In this document: one piece after another, positions 45,419-54,429 of the stretch
Numbering within the stretch: position 1 is the first letter of the stretch
Layout: each line of letters begins with the position of its first letter
Notes under the pieces: model-generated
The model's database searches: none
Seen by the model: only the letters and a program-made list of their open reading frames with translations
What the model was told of the DNA's origin: nothing
Made by a program: the position numbers and the translations under genes
Assembly: GCF_943193185.1 (NCBI RefSeq)
Contig: NZ_CALPDE010000010.1
Location: forward strand, 1-64,000
DNA: 64,000 nucleotides
Direction: 5' to 3'
Origin: Lactococcus ileimucosae
GTDB taxonomy: Bacteria; Bacillota; Bacilli; Lactobacillales; Streptococcaceae

Positions 45419-46488
45419 TATGCTTTTTCTCCTTTCTTCTTAACATTTGGGAGAACCTTTTCGATAATAAATTTAACGGCGATAAAGAAGATAATTGTAG
45501 CTGTCACGATTTGTACAATTTGTGGCGGAATATTATCAATATTACTCATGTTACCTGAGCCTGTTTGAAGCATTGAGAATAAGAAGGCAGCAAACAGAAT
45601 TCCTACTGGGTTTGTTTCGCCCAAGAGGGCAACAGCCATACCGTTGAAACCAATATCAAGTGTTACTGATTGGGTCACGAAGTTTTGCATATATCCGAAG
45701 CCGTAAACGACGCCTCCAAGACCTGAGAGAGCACCAGCTACTATCATAGACATGATGATGGTACGTTTTGCTGAAATTCCTGCATATTCAGAAGCATCTG
45801 GATTTAACCCAACTGCTTTGATTTCGAAACCAAGCGTTGTTTTTGAAAGGACAATGGCCATAATAATCAGAACGATTAGGGCAATGAAGAGTCCAATGTT
45901 CAAGGTAGAATTATTGGTTAAATCAGACAGCCAGGCTGTACGGAAAGAAGCATTTGAACTGATTAATTGTGTTTGGTCACTTGAGTTTGGCATCATAATC
46001 TTTGAACTAAAGACATCATGAATCAAGAATGTTGACATGAAGAGGATGACATAGTTAAGCATGATGGTAGTAATGACTTCTGATGTTCCAAGAAAAGCAC
46101 GCAAGATACCAGGAATAGCCCCCATGAGCGCACCGAAGAACATCCCGATAATAATTACTAAAGGAAGCATTATCGGTTTGGGGATATCAGGGAAACTCAA
46201 AGCGAACCACATGGACATAATCCAACCAGCAAGCGCTTGGCCGGACATACCAATATTGAAGAGACCAGCCTTCATACCTACTGAAAAACCTAAGGCACAA
46301 AGGATTAAAGGTCCCATTGTTTGAAGTGTTTCACCAATGGCACGTGGTGTACCAAAGGCACCGATAATTAAATCTTCGTAACCATAAATGGGATTAAATC
46401 CGAAGAGGAGCATGATAATTGCACCAATCGCAAAACCCGAAAGAACGGCAATGACAGGTACAAGGATTTTTTTAGTTTTGCTGTTCAT
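45418..46488 (-). CDS. nupB: Nucleoside ABC transporter permease NupB
   Basis: 356 residues, nine to ten TM helices. GYEDLIIGAFGTPRAIGETLQTM (about 36-58), CALGFSVGMKAGLFNIGMSGQ and the cytoplasmic coupling segment FEIKAVGLNPDASEYAGISAKR (about 224-245) match the BMP-transporter permease family. Overlaps nupA by 17 bases and nupC by one, so the three genes are coupled. Subunit of the nucleoside importer. Confidence 0.93.
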   Translation of the reverse strand: MNSKTKKILVPVIAVLSGFAIGAIIMLLFGFNPIYGYEDLIIGAFGTPRAIGETLQTMGPLILCALGFSVGMKAGLFNIGMSGQALAGWIMSMWFALSFPDIPKPIMLPLVIIIGMFFGALMGAIPGILRAFLGTSEVITTIMLNYVILFMSTFLIHDVFSSKIMMPNSSDQTQLISSNASFRTAWLSDLTNNSTLNIGLFIALIVLIIMAIVLSKTTLGFEIKAVGLNPDASEYAGISAKRTIIMSMIVAGALSGLGGVVYGFGYMQNFVTQSVTLDIGFNGMAVALLGETNPVGILFAAFLFSMLQTGSGNMSNIDNIPPQIVQIVTATIIFFIAVKFIIEKVLPNVKKKGEKA

Positions 46489-48001
46489 TAATATTACCTC
46501 CGACCATAAGAATTCCGAGCTCTTGTTTGCTTGTGGTTTCAGGATTTACAATTCCTTGGATTTGTCCGTCATGAATTACAGCAATACGGTCAGAAACGTT
46601 AAGGATTTCATCGAGTTCAAAAGAAACAACGAGAACTGCTTTACCTTCATCACGTGCTTGAATCAAGCGCTTATGGATGTATTCAATGGCACCGACATCA
46701 AGTCCACGGGTCGGTTGAGCAACAATGAGTAAATCAGGATTGCGATCAACTTCACGTGCAATAACGGCTTTTTGTTGGTTTCCGCCTGAGAGTGATTTGA
46801 AAGGAATGATCTCGCTAGCACCACGAACGTCAAACTCTTCCATGAGTTCACGGGCCTTGGCGTTGATTTTGTTGTAGTCAAGGAAACCGTATTTACTTAA
46901 TGGGGCTTTATAGTAAGTCTGAAGAGCAATGTTTTCTGCAACAGTCATCTCAAGGATAGCACCGTCACGATGACGGTCTTCGGGAACATGTCCAACAGAA
47001 TCTTCAATAATTTTACGTGGTTTATGTGTTGTGATATCTTTTCCTTTGAGTTTAACAGAACCAGAGTCAATTTTCATCAAACCTGTGATTGCTTTGACTA
47101 GTTCGGTTTGACCATTTCCGTCAATACCTGCAAGCCCGACGATTTCACCAGCACGTACGTCTAGGGAAAGTCCCTTAACAGCAAAAGAGCCACGTTTTTC
47201 TTTAACGGAGATGTTGTCTATGGAAAGCACGACTTCCTGAGGATTTGCAGCTTCTTTCTCCGTTTTGAACGAAACGGAACGCCCCACCATCATCTCAGCA
47301 AGTTCTTTGTTTGACTTATCACCCAGCTCAACAGTTTCAATAGAAACACCACGACGAATAACGGTAATACGATCTGCTACAGCACGAATCTCATCAAGTT
47401 TGTGGGTGATAAGGATAATAGACTTACCTTCCTTAACCAAATTACGCATGATGGACATGAGTTCAGTGATTTCAGAGGGGGTCAACACGGCTGTGGGCTC
47501 ATCAAAAATTAAGATATCTGCGCCACGATAAAGTGTTTTCAATATCTCTACGCGTTGTTGTTGTCCTACAGATATATCGCGAACAAGCGCATCTGGTTCG
47601 ACAGCAAGTCCATAACGTTGAGACAATTCAACAATCTTGTTTCGAGCTGTTTTTAGGTCAAGGCTTAGACCTTTTGTTACTTCACTTCCCAGCATGATGT
47701 TTTCAGTAACGGTAAAGGCATCAATCAGCATAAAGTGTTGATGAACCATACCGATACCAAGCTGTGAAGCTTTTGTCGGGGAGTCTATTTGCTCAAGTTT
47801 GCCGTTAACATGAATCTCACCTTCTGTAGGTTCCAGAAGACCAGAGAGCATGTTCATCAAAGTTGATTTACCGGCACCATTTTCACCGAGCAAAGCATGA
47901 ATTTCACCTTTTTTCAGCTCCAAGTTGATTTTGTCATTTGCGACAAAGTCACCAAACTTTTTGGTAACGTTAATCATTTGGATAACATTTTCGTTGGCCA
48001 T
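46472..48001 (-). CDS. nupA: Nucleoside ABC transporter ATP-binding protein NupA
   Basis: 509 residues with two ABC domains in one chain. The first has Walker A GENGAGKSTL (about 39-48), signature DISVGQQQRVEIL and Walker B ILIFDEPTAVL. The second has the altered Walker A GIDGNGQTEL (about 290), signature LSGGNQQKAVIAR and LLIVAQPTRGLD. The altered second site is normal for the sugar and nucleoside importers of this class. It drives NupBC. AGAAGGAGCC precedes ATG. The BmpA lipoprotein gene is not next to it here. Confidence 0.94.
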   Translation of the reverse strand: MANENVIQMINVTKKFGDFVANDKINLELKKGEIHALLGENGAGKSTLMNMLSGLLEPTEGEIHVNGKLEQIDSPTKASQLGIGMVHQHFMLIDAFTVTENIMLGSEVTKGLSLDLKTARNKIVELSQRYGLAVEPDALVRDISVGQQQRVEILKTLYRGADILIFDEPTAVLTPSEITELMSIMRNLVKEGKSIILITHKLDEIRAVADRITVIRRGVSIETVELGDKSNKELAEMMVGRSVSFKTEKEAANPQEVVLSIDNISVKEKRGSFAVKGLSLDVRAGEIVGLAGIDGNGQTELVKAITGLMKIDSGSVKLKGKDITTHKPRKIIEDSVGHVPEDRHRDGAILEMTVAENIALQTYYKAPLSKYGFLDYNKINAKARELMEEFDVRGASEIIPFKSLSGGNQQKAVIAREVDRNPDLLIVAQPTRGLDVGAIEYIHKRLIQARDEGKAVLVVSFELDEILNVSDRIAVIHDGQIQGIVNPETTSKQELGILMVGGNINEQQN

Positions 48002-48280
48002 GGCGGCTCCTTCTAAAAATTTTTATGGCATAATGACTAAAGTTAAAATTAAAAAGAGAAACTTACTGAAAGCCCCAATATAACTACACTTCAGACAAAA
48101 TAATTACATTTCATTATAACAAATAAAAGGGCTTTTATAAAGAACTTTCTGTATCAAAGTATAAAACGCCTTCGCGAGATGTCAAAAATTTCCGTATTTC
48201 AAAGGAGTTTTGACAATTTTTACAAAAATACAAAAATATTGGGGGCTAAAGAAAAATTCACAAAAATATTTATGAACTTT
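48002..48280 (-). other. Intergenic region: nupA promoter and rqcH 3' hairpin
   Basis: Minus-strand extended -10 TGT-TATAAT with hexamer at 48113-48118 gives nupA a leader of about 105 bases. GTCAAAA/TTTTGAC arms at about 48181-48215 could end the rqcH transcript. No gene seen. Confidence 0.5.
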
Positions 48281-49906
48281 TTACTTTATCCTTGCCTTTT
48301 TGATTCGCGTTTCATCTGGAGTGACACGAATGGTTTTTTGTCCTGTATAAGTCACAAAACCAGGAGGGGTTCCTGTTGGTTTATGGAGTTTCTTAACATC
48401 AATCATATCAACCTGAACCAGGTTGGAATAACGGGCTTTAGAGAAGTATGCAGCGAGTTCTCCTGCGAAAGTGATGGTTTCATCGGAAGGGTTAGGATTG
48501 CCAGTGATTAACACATGTGAGCCAGGAATATCTTTAACGTGGAACCAAAGATCCCCTTTACGGCTGAGTTTGAAACTGACTTGTTCATTTTGGAGATTGT
48601 TCTTTCCTACCAAAATAACCGTACCATCCTCTGCCTGATATTTTTCTGGTGGAAGCATTTTTTGCTTTTTATTGTTGCGATGTCTGGCTTTAATAAATCC
48701 TGTTTGGATTAACTCCTCACGAATATCTGTAATTTCGACCACGTCAGCATGGGTAAGATTGGCTTCAACAGATTCGAGATAAGCAATAGTTTGTTTGGTG
48801 TTTTTGATTTGCTCATCTAAAAATTTTACGGCCTGTTTTAGTTTTTGATAGCGGTGAAAGTAACGCTGTGCATTTTGTGAAGGACTGAGTGCGAGATTGA
48901 GGCTAATCGTAATGGGTTTATTTGTATAGTAATTATCAAGTATTACCTCAGGTTTATCGTTGGGGACTTGATGCAGAAATGTTGTCAATAACTCGCCTTT
49001 TTGCCGAAAAATTTCAGCATTTTCAGTTGCACGTAATTCAGCTTCCTGTTTCTTTAGCTTGTCACGATTTTTCTTGAGTTCATTTTGAACTTTTTTGATG
49101 ACTTCACTTGCAACCTGCTTTACACGGTCGCGTTCAGCTTTATCCGCATAGTAAACATCAAGCATCTCAGACAAATTGGAAAAGGCTTGATAGTTTTCGT
49201 TTAATTTGATAGCGGAAAACTTATCATTGGGGTAGATAGAAGGAAGAACTGTATAGAGCCTCTCCTTAAACTCAGGAAGTGTCAATCCTTCTAAAGCTTG
49301 AAGACTATCACGACCAATACCTTGGAAAGTGTCTTGGAGTTTATGTGTCTGTAAGGCTTCAAAAATCTTTTCATCTGAGGCATGGAAAGGGTCTATCTTT
49401 TCTGTTGTAGGTGGTGCAATGTAAGTTGAGCCAGGAAGAAGTGTTCGGTACTGGTTTTGAGAAAAGCCAACGTGTTTAATGGTTTCGATAATTTTATTGC
49501 TGCTTTTATCCATGAGGATAATGTTACTGTGTTTCCCCATGATTTCGGCAACCAGTGCAATCTGCATAGAATCACCAATCTCATCCTTGGTTGAGATATG
49601 GAAAATTAATTGGCGATCATTGCCTACTTGCTCGATCTCTTCAATAAAAGCACCAGAGAGGTACTTGCGTAAAATCATGACAAAATTATTGGGATTTTGC
49701 GGATTTTGAAATTCGGTCTTTGTGATTTGAATGCGTCCAAAGGTTGGATGTGCCGAAAGTAATAGTTTATGTGAAATCCGTCCTGAACGTACAGTTAAAA
49801 GAAGTTCTTGTTCAAATGGCTGATTGATTTTTTGGATTCGTCCTCCTTTGAGAACTTCGGAAATTTCAGCTGTCATATGATGTAAGAAAATACCGTCGAA
49901 AGCCAT
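48281..49906 (-). CDS. rqcH: NFACT-family protein RqcH (fibronectin-binding protein A-like)
   Basis: 541 residues. NFACT-N domain at about 1-230 with FDGIFLHHMTAEISEVLKGGRI and NDRQLIFHIS (the DR pair used in Ala-tRNA contact). A long coiled coil runs at about 255-400, then the NFACT-R domain has KFLSRKGDLWFHVKDIPGSHV-type sequence (KLSRKGDLWFHVKD at about 452). It binds split 50S ribosomes and adds C-terminal alanine tails to stalled peptides, marking them for decay; streptococcal homologues (PavA) also act as adhesins. Extended -10 TGG-TAAAAT at 49941-49949 on the minus strand. Confidence 0.93.
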   Translation of the reverse strand: MAFDGIFLHHMTAEISEVLKGGRIQKINQPFEQELLLTVRSGRISHKLLLSAHPTFGRIQITKTEFQNPQNPNNFVMILRKYLSGAFIEEIEQVGNDRQLIFHISTKDEIGDSMQIALVAEIMGKHSNIILMDKSSNKIIETIKHVGFSQNQYRTLLPGSTYIAPPTTEKIDPFHASDEKIFEALQTHKLQDTFQGIGRDSLQALEGLTLPEFKERLYTVLPSIYPNDKFSAIKLNENYQAFSNLSEMLDVYYADKAERDRVKQVASEVIKKVQNELKKNRDKLKKQEAELRATENAEIFRQKGELLTTFLHQVPNDKPEVILDNYYTNKPITISLNLALSPSQNAQRYFHRYQKLKQAVKFLDEQIKNTKQTIAYLESVEANLTHADVVEITDIREELIQTGFIKARHRNNKKQKMLPPEKYQAEDGTVILVGKNNLQNEQVSFKLSRKGDLWFHVKDIPGSHVLITGNPNPSDETITFAGELAAYFSKARYSNLVQVDMIDVKKLHKPTGTPPGFVTYTGQKTIRVTPDETRIKKARIK

Positions 49907-50009
49907 ATTTTACCCCGTGTTTCTTAATAATCTAAAGCTTATTTTACCATAATTATTGAAACTGCTGTTAGAAATTATGTTAAGATGGGTATAAAGAAAG
50001 GGTTAAGCG

Positions 50010-51074
50010 ATGAAAAGTTTAAAAGAAGAAATCCAAAAACTTGCGGTGGAACTTAATATTCAGAAAATTGGTTTTAGCAAAGCGGATGATTTTGAGTATC
50101 TGCGTGCGTCTTTGATTGAACAAAAAGAGGCGGGGCATACATCAGGGTTTGAACATAAAAATCTTGATGAACGTCTGCAACCTAGGTTGTCTTTAGAGGA
50201 TGCAAAAACGATTATCTCGATTGGTATCGCTTATCCAAATAAAGCTGAGAGTAAGCCGCAAAAGACGGCGTTTCGCCGTGGTTCCTTTTCACGAGGCAGC
50301 TGGGGCGAAGATTATCACCATGTCCTACAGAAAAAATTAAAAGATTTGGCTGAAGGAATAGAGCAGTTGGCGGGTTCTTTTAATTACAAAGCAATGGTTG
50401 ATACGGGGGCTCTCATTGATGTGGCAGTAGCTGCGCGTGCTGGTCTTGGATTTATCGGAAAAAATGGCCTGCTCGTGAGTAAGGAATATGGTTCCTGGTT
50501 GTTTTTAGGGGAGTTAGTGACAAACCTAGAGATTGAGGCGGATCAACCTGTGGACTACGGGTGTGGCTCTTGTACACGTTGTGTAGATTTTTGCCCGACA
50601 AGTGCTCTATTAGGAGATGGGCGGCTTAATGCACAACGCTGTTTGTCTTACCAAACCCAAACGCGCGGCGCCATGCCAGAGGAATTTCGTGAAAAAATTA
50701 AAACCGTCATCTATGGTTGTGATATATGTCAAGTTGTATGTCCCTATAATAAGGGGATAAATAGTCATTTTCATCCAGAAATGGAGCCGGATCCTGAATT
50801 GACAAACCCTGAGTTACTCCCACTCTTGGACTTGTCAAACAAGGCCTTCATGGATAAATTTGGAAATATGGCTGGAAGCTGGCGTGGGAAAAATCCGATT
50901 CAGCGTAATGCCATTTATGCGCTGGGCAATGCCAATGATCGCACAGCTTTGCCTAAATTACATGATATTGCTGAAAATGATGTCCGAGATTATATAGTTG
51001 ATGCAGCAGAATGGGCCATTGAAAAACTTGAAAATAAACACAAAATCAGACGAAGAGAAAAAGAGGAGCATTAA
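50010..51074 (+). CDS. queG: Epoxyqueuosine reductase
   Basis: 354 residues. N-terminal cobalamin-binding part with FSKADDF, AYPNKAESKP and VDTGALIDVAVAARAGLGFIGKNG (about 131-154). Two [4Fe-4S] clusters: CGSCTRCVDFCPTSAL (about 190-205) and CDICQVVCPYN (about 240-250). A C-terminal HEAT-like repeat holds IQRNAIYALGNAND. It performs the last step of queuosine synthesis in tRNA wobble positions. AAAGGG precedes ATG. The promoter TTGAAA (49957-49962) with TGTTAAGAT overlaps the divergent rqcH promoter region. Monocistronic. Confidence 0.95.
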   Translation: MKSLKEEIQKLAVELNIQKIGFSKADDFEYLRASLIEQKEAGHTSGFEHKNLDERLQPRLSLEDAKTIISIGIAYPNKAESKPQKTAFRRGSFSRGSWGEDYHHVLQKKLKDLAEGIEQLAGSFNYKAMVDTGALIDVAVAARAGLGFIGKNGLLVSKEYGSWLFLGELVTNLEIEADQPVDYGCGSCTRCVDFCPTSALLGDGRLNAQRCLSYQTQTRGAMPEEFREKIKTVIYGCDICQVVCPYNKGINSHFHPEMEPDPELTNPELLPLLDLSNKAFMDKFGNMAGSWRGKNPIQRNAIYALGNANDRTALPKLHDIAENDVRDYIVDAAEWAIEKLENKHKIRRREKEEH

Positions 51075-51262
51075 TGTCACTTTTACAGCCGATAAAATTT
51101 TGTCAATATGCCAGAAAATAGACAAGGCGAAAAAATCAAACTGTAATATGATTGCTCAACGTTTTTATTCTTTTGCACATTATTGGAATTTGGATGGGGC
51201 TTTCATTTTCTGTGAAAATTCCGTGAACAGCATTTGGTCTACTGTCTTTTTTGGGACAAATA

Positions 51263-51271
51263 TGATAAAAT
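51263..51271 (+). promoter_or_regulatory. prfB promoter, start codon seven bases after the -10
   Basis: Extended -10 TG-A-TAAAAT ends at 51271 and ATG begins at 51279, with GGAG between. Predicted leaderless or near-leaderless mRNA. Bases 51075-51262 show no gene. Confidence 0.45.
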
Positions 51272-51278
51272 GGAGCTT

Positions 51279-52376
51279 ATGGAACTATCTGAAATGAGAA
51301 ACAAGCTAGAGTCTTATGGGCAGAAAGTCGAGGACTTTCGGAGTTCGCTTGACCTAGATCGTCTAGAAGAAGAAATTGCTTTGCTTGATAATGATATGGC
51401 AGAGCCAGACTTTTGGGATGATAATGATGCAGCTCAAAAGGTTATTGATGAATCTAATGCACTTAAGGCTAAGTACGAAAACTTCATGTCTATTGCAAGA
51501 CTGCATGAAGACAGCGAGGTCTTGTTGGAGATGCTTCAAGAAGAAACTGATGAAGATATGCAGGATGAACTTGAAGAGAATATCGAAAAACTGGACAAGA
51601 AGATTGAAACTTATGAATTAGAAATCATGCTCAATCAACCCTATGACCACATGAATGCGATTTTAGAAATTCATCCGGGGTCAGGAGGGACAGAGTCTCA
51701 AGACTGGGGCAGCATGCTCATGCGTATGTATGAACGCTGGGGCGCCGCTCATGGCTTCAAAGTTGAAATTTTGGATTATCAAGACGGTGATGTAGCTGGA
51801 TTAAAGTCAGCTACATTAAAATTTGAGGGCCGCAATGCTTACGGCTTTTTACGTGGTGAAAAAGGCGTCCATCGTTTAGTGCGTATATCTCCCTTTGACT
51901 CACAAAATCGTCGTCATACTTCATTCACGTCTGTTGATGTCATGCCAGAGCTTGATGATACAGTCGAAGTAGATGTGCGAGATGCGGATATCAAGATGGA
52001 TACCTTCCGCTCAGGCGGTGCAGGGGGACAGAATGTCAATAAAGTTTCCACGGGAGTCCGTTTAACACACATTCCTACAGGAATTGTTGTTGCCTCTACC
52101 ATGGATCGTACACAGTATGGAAACCGTGATAAAGCTATGGCTATGCTGAAGTCTAAACTTTATCAGCTAGAAATGGACAAGAAACAAGCCGAAGTTGATG
52201 AACTTCGTGGAGATCAAGCAGATATTTCATGGGGAAGTCAAATTCGCTCTTATGTTTTTATGCCCTACCAGTTAGTTAAAGACACCAGAACAGAACACGA
52301 AACCGGACAAATTGACAAGGTAATGGATGGTGATTTGGATGGATTTATCCACGCCTATCTGCGTTGGAAAATGTAG
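51279..52376 (+). CDS. prfB: Peptide chain release factor 2
   Basis: 365 residues. The N-terminal helical domain [20 protein letters not shown] runs straight into [17 protein letters not shown]. The catalytic motif sits in [25 protein letters not shown] (GGQ at about 247-249), and the stop-codon recognition loop is [12 protein letters not shown] with an SQN-type SPF motif. It releases peptides at UGA and UAA. The usual +1 programmed frameshift site around codon 25 is absent: the sequence reads CTT GAC CTA in one continuous frame. ATG 51279 is chosen from the family's N-terminus. Confidence 0.95.
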   Translation: MELSEMRNKLESYGQKVEDFRSSLDLDRLEEEIALLDNDMAEPDFWDDNDAAQKVIDESNALKAKYENFMSIARLHEDSEVLLEMLQEETDEDMQDELEENIEKLDKKIETYELEIMLNQPYDHMNAILEIHPGSGGTESQDWGSMLMRMYERWGAAHGFKVEILDYQDGDVAGLKSATLKFEGRNAYGFLRGEKGVHRLVRISPFDSQNRRHTSFTSVDVMPELDDTVEVDVRDADIKMDTFRSGGAGGQNVNKVSTGVRLTHIPTGIVVASTMDRTQYGNRDKAMAMLKSKLYQLEMDKKQAEVDELRGDQADISWGSQIRSYVFMPYQLVKDTRTEHETGQIDKVMDGDLDGFIHAYLRWKM

Positions 52377-52454
52377 ATGAGTAATGTTTTAGAAAGTTTT
52401 TTGTAACTTCTCCGAAAATCAGTAATGTAATTTATACCTAAAAATCTTTTTATC

Positions 52455-52581
52455 TGGTATAATGAGAAGACCTTTGCTTTTTTGGAGTTGTAAACTCCTT
52501 ATAAAAGGGTTTTCTTATTTCTATTTGTATAGAATAACATAGAAAAGAAGTTGCAAAACAATTCAATGGAGACTAAAGATA
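52455..52581 (+). promoter_or_regulatory. ftsEX promoter and leader
   Basis: Extended -10 TGG-TATAAT (52455-52463), then about 110 bases of leader with hairpin GGAGTT-GTA-AACTCC (52484-52498). Little else in 52377-52581. Confidence 0.55.
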
Positions 52582-53274
52582 ATGAATATTATTAAATTGA
52601 ATAATGTATCAAAAAAGTACTCTAACGGAACGACAGCATTACGCAACATTTCTCTTGATATAGAAGCAGGAGAGTTTGTTTATATTGTTGGTCCGTCTGG
52701 AGCTGGTAAGTCGACCTTTATCAAACTGCTTTATCATGAGTTAAAGATTGACAAAGGAACAGGTATTGTTGCTAAATTTGACTTGATGAAACTTAAACGT
52801 CGTGATGTTCCTTTATTGCGTCGTTCTGTTGGTGTTGTCTTCCAAGACTACAAACTTCTACCTAAGAAAACAGTGTACGAAAATATCGCTTATGCGATGG
52901 AAGTTGTTGGTAAACGTCCACGCGAAATCAAAAAGCGTGTCAATGAAGTTTTAGATCTTGTTGGCCTTAAGCACAAATTGCGTTCTTTTCCTGATGAGCT
53001 TTCAGGTGGTGAGCAACAGCGTGTTGCCATTGCGCGTTCTATTGCCAATGCACCAAAGCTTTTAATTGCTGATGAGCCTACAGGGAACCTGGATCCAGAA
53101 AATTCATGGGAGATTATGAACTTGTTGGAAAAGATTAACCTGCAAGGAACGACTATTTTGATGGCAACACACAACAGCCAAATCGTAAATACATTACGTC
53201 ACCGTGTTGTTGCTATTGAAAATGGACGCATTGTTCGAGATCAAGCGGAAGGAGATTACGGTTACGATGATTAG
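52582..53274 (+). CDS. ftsE: Cell-division ATP-binding protein FtsE
   Basis: 230 residues. Walker A GPSGAGKSTF (about 35-44), Q-loop FQDYKLLPKKTVYENIAYAM, signature LSGGEQQRVAIARS (about 140-153), Walker B LLIADEPTGNLDP and switch histidine in ATHNS. FtsE hydrolyses ATP to drive FtsX, which opens the autolysis of PcsB/Usp45-type hydrolases at the septum; the likely partner is coded at 15771-16952. GGAGAC precedes ATG. Overlaps ftsX by eight bases. Confidence 0.97.
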   Translation: MNIIKLNNVSKKYSNGTTALRNISLDIEAGEFVYIVGPSGAGKSTFIKLLYHELKIDKGTGIVAKFDLMKLKRRDVPLLRRSVGVVFQDYKLLPKKTVYENIAYAMEVVGKRPREIKKRVNEVLDLVGLKHKLRSFPDELSGGEQQRVAIARSIANAPKLLIADEPTGNLDPENSWEIMNLLEKINLQGTTILMATHNSQIVNTLRHRVVAIENGRIVRDQAEGDYGYDD

Positions 53275-54202
53275 AAATTTCTTTAAACATTTGTTAGAAT
53301 CACTGAAAAATCTCCGCCGTAATGGATGGATGACTGTAGCAGCAGTTTCTTCTGTCATGATTACTTTGACCTTGGTAGGAATCTTCTTATCCGTTATTTT
53401 AAATACAGCGAAGTTATCAAGCGATATTGAAAAAAATGTTCGTGTTGTTGCATATATGGAATTGAACGTTCATGATATGGACAAGCAAATAGAAGATCCT
53501 AAGAATGCTAATAAAAAAATCGATAACCCCAACTATCGAAAAATTTATTCAGAAATTGAAAAAATTCCAGCCATCCGTTCAGTTAAGTTTTCAAGTAAGG
53601 ATGAGCAACTTAAGCAATTGACAGAAACACTAGGGAATGCGTGGTCTCTTTTCCAAGGCGATGCAAATCCCCTCTACGATGCTTATATTGTCGAAGCGGA
53701 TAACCCACAGGATGTAGAAAAAGTTGCTCAGTCTATTGAAAAAATAGAAGGTATCCAATCTGCCAACTACGGTGGCGCCAATACAGAACGTATCCTTGCT
53801 TTAGGAAATAATGTTAAGATTTGGGGCGGGGCAGCTGCAGCACTTCTCATTTTGGTTGCCGTTTTCCTCATTTCAAATACAATTCGTATCACCATCATGT
53901 CACGTCAGCGTGAAATCCAAATCATGCGACTGGTTGGGGCACGTAACGGTTATATCCGTTGGCCTTTCTTCCTTGAAGGAGCTTGGGTGGGACTGCTTGG
54001 AGCAATTCTTCCGAGTGCTTTAATTGCTTGGCTTTATAATCTTGCGTTTTCAAGCTTTACGCCAAGCTTGAAGTCACAGAGTTTATACCTCTTGCCTGCA
54101 CAAAGCTTTGTCCCAATGATGATTGGTTTGCTTTTCCTTATCGGAATCTTGATTGGCTCACTTGGAGCAGTCACTTCGATGCGTCGTTTCTTAAAAGTTT
54201 AA
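53267..54202 (+). CDS. ftsX: Cell-division membrane protein FtsX
   Basis: 311 residues. Short cytoplasmic N-terminus (MIRNFFKHLLESLKNLRRNGW), TM1 at about 22-45, and an extracellular domain to about 180 including the hydrolase-docking region. Three further TM helices lie near 185-210, 235-260 and 280-305, with the FtsX/MacB motif SRQREIQIMRLVGARNGYIRW between. It transmits FtsE ATP hydrolysis to the extracellular CHAP hydrolase. ATG 53267 with AAGGAGA upstream fits the family; longer in-frame starts overlap ftsE and have no RBS. Confidence 0.96.
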   Translation: MIRNFFKHLLESLKNLRRNGWMTVAAVSSVMITLTLVGIFLSVILNTAKLSSDIEKNVRVVAYMELNVHDMDKQIEDPKNANKKIDNPNYRKIYSEIEKIPAIRSVKFSSKDEQLKQLTETLGNAWSLFQGDANPLYDAYIVEADNPQDVEKVAQSIEKIEGIQSANYGGANTERILALGNNVKIWGGAAAALLILVAVFLISNTIRITIMSRQREIQIMRLVGARNGYIRWPFFLEGAWVGLLGAILPSALIAWLYNLAFSSFTPSLKSQSLYLLPAQSFVPMMIGLLFLIGILIGSLGAVTSMRRFLKV

Positions 54203-54217
54203 ATATAATAAAAATAG

Positions 54218-54257
54218 AGCTTAAGCGCTGGTAGAAAGAACCCGCTTAAGCTTTTTT
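54218..54257 (+). terminator. ftsEX terminator
   Basis: AGCTTAAGCG / CGCTTAAGCT plus five T. Confidence 0.85.
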
Positions 54258-54429
54258 CGTTGTACAGAAGGTCTGCATGATAAAGAAGTTGTGCTTGATT
54301 TTTCTCATCAAACACTCATTTCATTTGACCTTTTTTTTTTTATACTATAGACTCAGAAAGTAAACGTAACATTAGAAATGTATATGTAATGAAAATCTAA
54401 AAGTACAGGTTACGTCAAAGGAGGAGTTT

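Noticed and set aside
51234-51278. Longer prfB start at 51234
   Set aside because: The extra 15 residues are upstream of the -10 and have no match to RF2 N-termini.
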